Shown here: piece by piece, positions 1-5,303 of the stretch
How positions within the stretch are numbered: the stretch's first letter is position 1
Layout of the letters: each line of letters begins with the position of its first letter
NCBI GenBank assembly: GCA_016929775.1
Contig: JAFGIE010000221.1
Span: 1 to 7,532 of the forward strand
Direction: 5' to 3'
Source: Anaerolineae bacterium
GTDB taxonomy: Bacteria > Chloroflexota > Anaerolineae > JAFGEY01
DNA length: 7,532 nt
Notes under the pieces: model-generated
What the model saw: only the letters and a program-made list of their open reading frames with translations
The model's database searches: none
Told to the model about the DNA's origin: nothing
Program-made: the position numbers and the translations under genes

Positions 1-11
1 GAAATTCGTTC

Positions 12-40
12 TTGACAAGATCGCACAATCGTGGTACAAT
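12..40 (+). promoter_or_regulatory. Sigma-70-type promoter of rpoB (extended -10)
   Basis: A perfect -35 box TTGACA lies at 12-17, followed by a 17-nt spacer and a -10 box TACAAT at 35-40 (five of six consensus bases). TG at 32-33, one base before the -10 box, forms an extended -10 element. Transcription should start near 46-47, giving a leader of about 105 nt before the rpoB start codon. The box match is seen directly; the start point is inferred from usual spacing. It implies that rpoB is not only read through from genes further upstream. Confidence 0.85.
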
Positions 41-68
41 GCTCGAATGCATCTTTAAGACCTGTGCC

Positions 69-113
69 TGCCCAATTTGCGACGATGCAACGAAGCGGAT
101 TGGGCGTTTTTGT
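69..113 (+). terminator. Terminator-like hairpin in the rpoB leader (possible attenuator)
   Basis: GCCCAAT at 70-76 pairs perfectly with ATTGGGC at 99-105. Two G-U pairs and two G-C pairs (77-80 with 95-98) and a U-G pair at the base (69 with 106) extend the stem to 12 pairs around a 14-nt loop (81-94). The 3' arm runs directly into TTTTT at 107-111 and then GTCT. This is the form of an intrinsic terminator, but it sits after the promoter at 12-40 and before rpoB. It would therefore end a transcript of about 65 nt unless read through or disrupted. Attenuation of rpoB is inferred. Alternatives are a short independent RNA, or a terminator for upstream transcription that happens to lie inside the leader. 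Confidence 0.7.
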
Positions 114-151
114 CTGCGAGATAGGCGTTGGCGTTGCGAAGGGAGCGTTGG

Positions 152-3100
152 ATGAGTTTCAAGACCTATGCGCGAATCCGGGATGTGCAGGAACTGCCCC
201 GCCTGATTGAGGTGCAGCTGGATTCGTTCAACTGGCTGCTCGATGAATGCCTGTACGAGTTGTTCGACGAGATCACGCCGATCGAGAGTTTCAACAAGAG
301 CTTGCAGCTCCATTTTCCTGGCAAGCGCAACCGTGAGCTATGCGAAGAGTTCGACCTGCGGTTCTGGTTCGGCGAGCCCAAGTACGACGTGCCGGAGTGC
401 CTCGAGCGCGACATGACCTTTGCCGCGCCGCTGTACGTCAAGACACTCCTTTACAACCGCGAGCAGGACCAGCCGATCGTCCGTGAGATCTTTTTCGGCG
501 ATTTCCCGCTCATGACCGAGAACGGGACCTTTATCATCAACGGCACCGAGCGCGTTGTGGTCAGCCAGCTGATCCGATCGCCGGGTGTCTATTTCAGCAC
601 GGAAGAGGACCGTACCACCGGTCGGATCCTGAGCCAGGCCAAGCTGATCCCCGATCGCGGCGCGTGGATGGAGTTCGAGACGCGCAAGAGTGACTATATC
701 GCGATCAAGTTCAACCGCAAGCGCACGATCCCGGTTACGATTTTCTTGCGTGCCTTGGCTTCCCTCAAGCCGCAAGACATGGAAGAGCAGTTCGACGAAC
801 CGGCGCTGCGCGCGATGTTCCAGGCAGACGGTCACTTTTTCTCCGTTCTGAACGAGGGCACGGACGACGAGCTGATCGACCTCTTTGCCGGTTCCGACGT
901 GCACCCTGACCACCAGTTCATTGCCTCTACGATCAAGCAGGAACCGGTGTGGGAAGGAGAGCGCGCGATCGCAGACGAGGCGGCGCTCGAGTTCTACCGT
1001 CGCATGCGGCCCGGGGACCCGCTGACGATGGGCAACGCCAAGGAGTTCCTGGTCTCGCAGATGTTCGATCCACGGCGGTACGATCTGGAGCGGGTCGGGC
1101 GGTACAAGCTCAACCAGCGGCTGGAGCTGACTGTGCCCGCCAACCACCGTACGATCACCAAGGCCGATCTGGTCTCGGTGATCGATCACATGATCCGGAT
1201 CAACAATGGCCTGGAGGACCCCGATGACATCGACCATCTGGGGAACCGACGCGTCAAGACGGTGGGTGAGCTGATCCAGCAAAAGCTGCGCATTGGCCTG
1301 CGGCGGATGGAGCGCGTCGTGCGTGAGCGGATGAGCATCCGCGAGTCAGAGAACATCACCCCGGTCGACCTGATCAACATCCGCCCGGTGGTCGCCTCGC
1401 TGCGCGAGTTCTTTGGATCGAGCCAGCTCTCGCAGTTCATGGACCAGACCAACCCCCTGAGTGAGCTGACGCACAAGCGGACGCTGAGCGCGCTGGGCCC
1501 CGGCGGTCTGCGGCGTGAGCGCGCCGGGTTTGACGTGCGCGACGTGCACCACTCACACTATGGGCGCATCTGCCCGATCGAGACGCCAGAAGGCCCGAAC
1601 ATCGGCCTGATTGGGCGTCTGGCAAACTATGCACGGGTCAACGCGTACGGCTTTATCGAGACCCCCTATCGCAAGGTGGTGCGTTCTGTGGCGCCGACCG
1701 CAGAGGCAGTCGTGGGTCACACCCTACGCAGGGCAGTGGTCGACGGCGACGGCGCTGTGATCGCCCAGCCCGGCACCGAAGTCGATCAGGCATTGGCCGA
1801 ACGGATCGCGGCGCTGGGCCTGGAGAGCGAGATCCCGGTCGTGCCGGTCGTGACGAGCGAGATCGAGTATCTGTCCGCCGATCGCGAGGACCGCTACCGC
1901 ATCGCGCAGGCGAACGCACCCTTGGACGAGAAGGGGCGCTTTCGCAACGATCGCGTCTCGATCCGCTATAACCAGCAGTTCTCGACCGAGACGCCTGAGC
2001 GCGTCGACTATATGGACGTTTCGCCGAAGCAGATCGTGGGCATCTCGGCGGCGCTGATCCCGTTCCTCGAGCACGACGACGCCAACCGTGCGTTGATGGG
2101 CTCGAACATGCAGCGGCAGGCAGTGCCCCTGCTGCAACCGGACACGCCGGTGGTCGGGACCGGGATGGAGCAGCGCGCGGCTCTTGACTCGGGCCACGTG
2201 CTGCTGAGCCCCATCGATGGCGAAGTGGTGTCGGCGCAGGGCGATACGATCGCAGTCGTCAACGACGAGCGTGAGGCAGTCTTTCACCTGTCCAAGTTCC
2301 AGCGCTCGAACCAGAGCACGTGCATCGACCAGCGACCGACAGTGCGTAAGGGCGAGTACGTACGCGCGGGCGATGTGCTGGCAGATTCGGCGTCTACCCT
2401 CAATGGGCGCCTGGCGCTGGGCCAAGATGTACTGTGCGCCTTTATCAGCTGGGAAGGCTCCAACTATGAGGATGCGATCATCATCAGCGAGGAGCTCGTG
2501 CGCGACGACCGGTTCACGTCGATCCACATCGAGAAGCACGAGACCCGTTCGCGTGAGACCAAGCTAGGTCCGGAAGAGATCACGCACGACATCCCAAACG
2601 TCGGCGACGACGCGTTGCGCGACTTGGACGAGAGCGGCATCATCCGGATTGGCGCCGAGGTCGGGCCGAATGACATCCTGGTGGGCAAGATCACGCCCAA
2701 GGGCGAGAAGGAACTCACGCCCGAGGAGAAACTGCTGCGCGCGATCTTTGGCGACAAGGCGCGCGAGGTCAAGGACTCGTCCCTGCGACTGCCGCATGGT
2801 GAGCACGGGCGCGTCGTGGACGTGCACATCTTTGACCGTGAAGAGCACCGTGACCTGCCCGCCGGGGTCAATCAACTGGTGCGGGTGAGCGTGGCGCAGA
2901 AGCGCAAGCTTGCCGAGGGCGACAAGATGGCGGGTCGGCACGGGAACAAGGGCGTGATCTCGTGTGTGATGCCGATCGAGGACATGCCGTTCCTGGCGGA
3001 TGGCACGCCCGTGCAGATCATCCTCAACCCGCTGGGCGTGCCGGGACGTATGAACATCGGCCAAATCCTAGAGACGCACCTGGGCTGGGCGGCGAACCGC

Positions 3101-4108
3101 CTGGGCTTCAAAGCGGTCACGCCTGTGTTTGATGGCGCACGGGAAGACGAGATCGCGGCAGAGTTGGTGCGCGCGTGGTTGGTCGATCGGGCCTGGCACG
3201 AGATCGCGGAGCGCACCTGGGCGTGGGTGCACGAGGAAGAGATCGACACCGAGCAATACGAGGACGAGGACGACCTGCGCCGGACCTACATCATGGAGTG
3301 GTTCGAGCGGATCGGACACGAGTATGACGGCGAGCGCCTGTTCACGGACCCGGTCTATGCGCGACGCCAAGTGCTCGAGGCGTGGCTGCTCGAGCACGAC
3401 CTCGATCCGGACGCGCTGATGGTGTTCGAGGAGGACGGGCGCGATGCCGCCGAGGTCGATCAGGCGAACCGGTTGGTGGTGTCCGTAGGACTCAAGCTCT
3501 GGCTGCAGAGCCTGGGTCGCGAGGCGCCGGACCTCTCGGATGACGAGCTGATCGTGTATGCGAACCGGGTGTTCCTCGAGACGGGCCAATCTCCGCCGCA
3601 TACGGGCAAGATGACGCTGTACGATGGCAAGACGGGCGAACCGTTCGACCAGCCGGTTACCGTGGGCATGATCCACATGATGAAGTTGGCGCACCTGGTC
3701 GAGGACAAGGTCCACGCACGCTCGACGGGCCCGTACTCCCTGGTCACACAGCAACCGCTGGGCGGGAAGGCGCAGTTCGGCGGACAGCGTTTCGGTGAGA
3801 TGGAGGTCTGGGCGCTCGAGGCGTATGGCGCTGCCTACACGCTGCAGGAGATGCTGACGGTCAAGTCCGATGACGTCGTGGGGCGCGTCAAGACCTACGA
3901 AGCCATCGTCAAGGGCGCGCCGGTCCAGGAATCGGGCGTGCCGGCGTCGTTCCACGTTCTGGTCAAGGAGCTGCAGAGCCTGGGTCTTTCGGTCGAGGCG
4001 ATCGGCGAGGGCGGCGAGGTGTACCACTTTGGCAAAGAGGATCGTCGCGAACGCGTGCCGCGGCTGAGCACGGGGTTGAACCTCTTGGGGCGGGGATTCG
4101 ACGACTGA
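152..4108 (+). CDS. rpoB: DNA-directed RNA polymerase subunit beta
   Basis: Beta subunit of the multisubunit RNA polymerase; with beta-prime it forms the active centre and binds nascent RNA and rifampicin. The ATG at 152 is chosen because GAAGGGAG (138-145) sits 6 nt upstream and the product then begins with the typical beta N-terminus ([13 protein letters not shown] near residue 20). A TTG at 128 would only add eight residues without family support. Visible motifs: [18 protein letters not shown] in the N-terminal lobe, the rifampicin region at residues 420-450 ([13 protein letters not shown] onwards), NYEDA with E773/D774, [12 protein letters not shown] with the two conserved lysines K925 and K933, and the C-terminal clamp block ending in a short acidic tail. 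At 1318 residues it is about 125 longer than the B. subtilis type; an acidic, Trp-rich insertion at about 1006-1148 accounts for this. The residue matching E. coli R529 is Thr (T444). rpoC does not follow. Confidence 0.98.
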   Translation: MSFKTYARIRDVQELPRLIEVQLDSFNWLLDECLYELFDEITPIESFNKSLQLHFPGKRNRELCEEFDLRFWFGEPKYDVPECLERDMTFAAPLYVKTLLYNREQDQPIVREIFFGDFPLMTENGTFIINGTERVVVSQLIRSPGVYFSTEEDRTTGRILSQAKLIPDRGAWMEFETRKSDYIAIKFNRKRTIPVTIFLRALASLKPQDMEEQFDEPALRAMFQADGHFFSVLNEGTDDELIDLFAGSDVHPDHQFIASTIKQEPVWEGERAIADEAALEFYRRMRPGDPLTMGNAKEFLVSQMFDPRRYDLERVGRYKLNQRLELTVPANHRTITKADLVSVIDHMIRINNGLEDPDDIDHLGNRRVKTVGELIQQKLRIGLRRMERVVRERMSIRESENITPVDLINIRPVVASLREFFGSSQLSQFMDQTNPLSELTHKRTLSALGPGGLRRERAGFDVRDVHHSHYGRICPIETPEGPNIGLIGRLANYARVNAYGFIETPYRKVVRSVAPTAEAVVGHTLRRAVVDGDGAVIAQPGTEVDQALAERIAALGLESEIPVVPVVTSEIEYLSADREDRYRIAQANAPLDEKGRFRNDRVSIRYNQQFSTETPERVDYMDVSPKQIVGISAALIPFLEHDDANRALMGSNMQRQAVPLLQPDTPVVGTGMEQRAALDSGHVLLSPIDGEVVSAQGDTIAVVNDEREAVFHLSKFQRSNQSTCIDQRPTVRKGEYVRAGDVLADSASTLNGRLALGQDVLCAFISWEGSNYEDAIIISEELVRDDRFTSIHIEKHETRSRETKLGPEEITHDIPNVGDDALRDLDESGIIRIGAEVGPNDILVGKITPKGEKELTPEEKLLRAIFGDKAREVKDSSLRLPHGEHGRVVDVHIFDREEHRDLPAGVNQLVRVSVAQKRKLAEGDKMAGRHGNKGVISCVMPIEDMPFLADGTPVQIILNPLGVPGRMNIGQILETHLGWAANRLGFKAVTPVFDGAREDEIAAELVRAWLVDRAWHEIAERTWAWVHEEEIDTEQYEDEDDLRRTYIMEWFERIGHEYDGERLFTDPVYARRQVLEAWLLEHDLDPDALMVFEEDGRDAAEVDQANRLVVSVGLKLWLQSLGREAPDLSDDELIVYANRVFLETGQSPPHTGKMTLYDGKTGEPFDQPVTVGMIHMMKLAHLVEDKVHARSTGPYSLVTQQPLGGKAQFGGQRFGEMEVWALEAYGAAYTLQEMLTVKSDDVVGRVKTYEAIVKGAPVQESGVPASFHVLVKELQSLGLSVEAIGEGGEVYHFGKEDRRERVPRLSTGLNLLGRGFDD
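3167..3595 (+). other. Lineage-specific insertion within RpoB (about residues 1006-1148)
   Basis: In B. subtilis-type beta only about 21 residues separate the conserved PVFDGA and LYDG motifs. Here PVFDGA begins at residue 991 and LYDG at residue 1156, leaving about 138 extra residues. The extra stretch is highly acidic (for example EEEID and EDEDD), carries seven tryptophans, and looks mostly helical. Short WL-centred motifs recur ([28 protein letters not shown]), which may reflect decayed internal repeats. Reading frame, base composition and conserved flanks are uninterrupted, so this is a natural protein insertion and not an assembly error or intein; no splicing motifs are seen. I recall inserts near this place in other Chloroflexota beta subunits but cannot confirm it here. 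Confidence 0.8.
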
Positions 4109-4109
4109 T

Positions 4110-4138
4110 TTGACAAGGGTTAGGAGTGTGTGTATAAT
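4110..4138 (+). promoter_or_regulatory. Consensus sigma-70 promoter of the rpsL-rpsG-fusA-tuf operon
   Basis: TTGACA at 4110-4115 and TATAAT at 4133-4138 match consensus at all twelve positions with a 17-nt spacer. The -35 box starts two bases after the rpoB stop codon (4106-4108). Transcription should begin near 4145-4147, leaving a leader of about 88 nt before rpsL. No terminator lies between rpoB and this promoter, so the str genes probably receive both read-through from rpoB and their own very strong transcription. This would allow ribosomal protein and EF genes to be expressed far above rpoB. Confidence 0.9.
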
Positions 4139-4141
4139 AAC

Positions 4142-4209
4142 CGTTCGTGTGCGGCGAGGCTGGTCGTGGGCCCTGACCCAATCGCGTCACCGCACGGTAG
4201 TGTCGAACG
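4142..4209 (+). promoter_or_regulatory. Structured rpsL leader (long-range stems)
   Basis: GTGCGG at 4149-4154 pairs perfectly with CCGCAC at 4190-4195. Outside it, CGTTCG at 4142-4147 is complementary to CGAACG at 4204-4209, with an asymmetric bulge on the 3' side. Inside, GGTC (4162-4165) can pair with GACC (4175-4178), or TGGG (4167-4170) with CCCA (4177-4180). The expected transcription start falls around 4145-4147, so the outermost helix may be only partly transcribed; the inner 6-bp helix is safe. The position fits an autoregulatory ribosomal protein leader, but no known binding motif is recognised, so the function is inference. Confidence 0.5.
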
Positions 4210-4222
4210 AGTAGTACGGTAG
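4194..4222 (+). repeat. Direct repeat pair ACGGTAG in the rpsL leader
   Basis: ACGGTAG occurs at 4194-4200 and again at 4216-4222, start to start 22 bp. The second copy leads straight into the rpsL Shine-Dalgarno sequence (GGGAGG at 4222-4227). The same 7-mer occurs as a pair with nearly the same spacing at 7373-7400. Seen directly; function unknown. Confidence 0.55.
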
Positions 4223-4235
4223 GGAGGATGCGTTG
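4222..4235 (+). promoter_or_regulatory. Ribosome binding site and TTG start of rpsL
   Basis: GGGAGG at 4222-4227 is a strong Shine-Dalgarno sequence 5 nt before TTG at 4233-4235. An ATG at 4228-4230 is out of frame and too close to the Shine-Dalgarno sequence to be used. The TTG frame gives the canonical S12 N-terminus [12 protein letters not shown] immediately after the initiator, so the start is TTG. Confidence 0.9.
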
Positions 4236-4646
4236 CCTACAATCAACCAGCTGGTTCGCAAGGGAAGAAAGCCGAAGAAGGGGCGCAGCAAGTCGCCGGC
4301 CATGCTCTACACGTTCAATGCCTTGAAGGGCCGACGTACTCGCCAGAGTGCGGGCGCACCGCAGAAGCGGGGCGTGTGCACGCGTGTCGCGACGACGACT
4401 CCCAAGAAGCCGAACTCGGCGCTGCGCAAGATCGCGCGTGTGCGCCTGTCAAACGGCATCGAGGTGACGGCATACATTCCTGGCGAGGGCCATCGCCTGC
4501 AAGAGCACTCGGTGGTGCTCGTTCGCGGCGGACGCGTGAAGGACCTGCCGGGTGTGCGGTACCACATCGTTCGGGGCGCACTCGACTCGGCTGGCGTCGA
4601 AGGGCGTCAACAGCAGCGGTCCAAGTATGGCACTCGTCGCGGCTAG
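4233..4646 (+). CDS. rpsL: 30S ribosomal protein S12
   Basis: S12 sits at the decoding centre of the small subunit and helps control accuracy of codon reading; it is the classical streptomycin-resistance protein. The 137-residue product has the canonical start [12 protein letters not shown], the block [10 protein letters not shown], the [13 protein letters not shown] loop (K58/K59, equal to E. coli mature K42/K43), and [14 protein letters not shown] with K103 and D104 (E. coli K87/D88, D88 being the usual methylthiolation site). All these positions carry the common wild-type residues, so no streptomycin-resistance change is seen. A 15-residue insertion before PQKRGV, compared with E. coli, resembles the long-form S12 of Bacillus and lactobacilli. 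The start codon is TTG. It is the first gene of the str operon and lies 43 nt before rpsG. Confidence 0.98.
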   Translation: MPTINQLVRKGRKPKKGRSKSPAMLYTFNALKGRRTRQSAGAPQKRGVCTRVATTTPKKPNSALRKIARVRLSNGIEVTAYIPGEGHRLQEHSVVLVRGGRVKDLPGVRYHIVRGALDSAGVEGRQQQRSKYGTRRG

Positions 4647-4673
4647 TTTGTTGATCGCAGGATCAGGCGCTAG
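4643..4673 (+). other. Small hairpin in the rpsL-rpsG spacer
   Basis: TGATC (4652-4656) and GATCA (4661-4665) form a perfect 5-bp stem with a GCAG tetraloop. The self-complementary CTAG at 4643-4646, which includes the rpsL stop codon, can pair with CTAG at 4670-4673 outside it. The rpsG Shine-Dalgarno sequence AGGAG (4679-4683) follows. In E. coli, S7 represses str operon translation by binding the rpsL-rpsG spacer; this much shorter spacer could serve coupling or feedback, but no specific resemblance is claimed. Confidence 0.35.
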
Positions 4674-4689
4674 AGTTTAGGAGCAGTCC

Positions 4690-5160
4690 ATGCCCAGACG
4701 TTATCGTCCGCCGAAGCGCAAGGTGGCGCCGGACATCAAGTACCATAGCGAACACGTCGAGATGTGCATCAATCGCGTGATGCAGTGGGGGAAAAAGAGC
4801 ACGGCACGCTCGATCATGTACGGCGCCCTCGATCTGATCGAGGAACGCGCCAAGCGCGACCCTTTGCAGATCTTTGAGCAGGCGCTCAAGAACGCAACCC
4901 CGCTGATCGAGGTCAAGCCGCGGCGTGTCGGCGGCGCAACGTACCAGGTTCCGGTCGAAGTTCCACCGGAACGTCGCACCTCGCTCGCCCTCCGGTGGCT
5001 GCTCGGGGCGGCCCGCAGCCGCTCTGGGCGGAGCATGGAGGAAAAGCTGGCTGCCGAGTTGATGGATGCGGCAAACAATGTCGGCGCGACCATTAAGCGG
5101 CGCGAAGACACGCACCGTATGGCGGAGGCCAACAAGGCATACGCACACTATCGTTGGTAA
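4690..5160 (+). CDS. rpsG: 30S ribosomal protein S7
   Basis: S7 is a primary binder of the 3' major domain of 16S rRNA, nucleates assembly of the 30S head and lines the E site; in E. coli it also represses its own operon. The 156-residue product has the usual family length and signatures: MPRR start, [14 protein letters not shown] near residue 36, [15 protein letters not shown] near 77, [11 protein letters not shown] near 94, and the highly conserved end [22 protein letters not shown] 4690 follows AGGAG (4679-4683) by 6 nt. It has the second position of the str operon. A 143-nt structured spacer separates it from fusA, which is longer than the other gaps in this operon. Confidence 0.98.
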   Translation: MPRRYRPPKRKVAPDIKYHSEHVEMCINRVMQWGKKSTARSIMYGALDLIEERAKRDPLQIFEQALKNATPLIEVKPRRVGGATYQVPVEVPPERRTSLALRWLLGAARSRSGRSMEEKLAAELMDAANNVGATIKRREDTHRMAEANKAYAHYRW

Positions 5161-5163
5161 TCT

Positions 5164-5206
5164 ATTCCGGCTGGAACCCTAGGTTCCAGCCGGGGTTCTG
5201 AACCCC
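5164..5206 (+). promoter_or_regulatory. Two overlapping, mutually exclusive hairpins after rpsG
   Basis: The first is a perfect 12-bp inverted repeat: 5167-5178 pairs with 5182-5193 across a 3-nt loop, extendable by two G-U pairs and one A-U pair to 5164/5196. The second, GGGGTT (5192-5197) with AACCCC (5201-5206), has a 3-nt loop and reuses the last bases of the first. Only one full stem can form at a time. Neither is followed by a T-run, so an intrinsic terminator is unlikely in the usual sense. Possible roles are mRNA end protection or processing between rpsG and fusA, a partial terminator, or a switch controlling fusA. Confidence 0.6.
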
Positions 5207-5272
5207 CACCTTTCCAGGTTGTTCGGGTTATGGGTGGCCCGCGCATGGCTCCTTGGAAGCCTGGCTGCCAAG
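5205..5272 (+). promoter_or_regulatory. Further inverted repeats upstream of fusA
   Basis: CCCACC (5205-5210) is complementary to GGGTGG (5232-5237). AACCC (5201-5205) can alternatively pair with GGGTT (5225-5229). CTTGG (5252-5256) pairs with CCAAG (5268-5272), with AG/CT pairs continuing the stem after one mismatch. No convincing -35/-10 pair is seen in 5161-5303, so fusA is probably on the rpsL transcript. The Shine-Dalgarno sequence at 5293-5296 lies outside these stems. Confidence 0.4.
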
Positions 5273-5303
5273 TCCCCCGATTTCCTGGCTGTGGAGCCGT
5301 TCG

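Noticed and set aside
128..151. Alternative TTG start of rpoB eight codons upstream
   Set aside because: The Shine-Dalgarno sequence at 138-145 fits the ATG at 152, and the extra residues (MALRRERW) are not a family feature.
3167..3595. Intein or mobile element inside rpoB
   Set aside because: The extra segment has no splice-junction Cys/Ser/His-Asn motifs, no endonuclease motif and no terminal repeats; it reads as an in-frame protein domain insertion.
3068..4027. Long minus-strand open frame (319 codons) opposite rpoB, and similar ones elsewhere in rpoB
   Set aside because: It lies wholly antisense to conserved rpoB codons, has no recognisable product or ribosome binding site, and is explained by GC-rich third positions.
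5167..5193. Strong hairpin after rpsG as a classical intrinsic terminator
   Set aside because: No T-run follows the stem (GGGGTTCTG comes next) and no promoter precedes fusA, so complete termination here is unlikely.
5253..5303. Upstream in-frame TTG start for fusA
   Set aside because: It would add 17 residues unlike any EF-G N-terminus and lies inside a hairpin; ATG 5304 has its own Shine-Dalgarno sequence.
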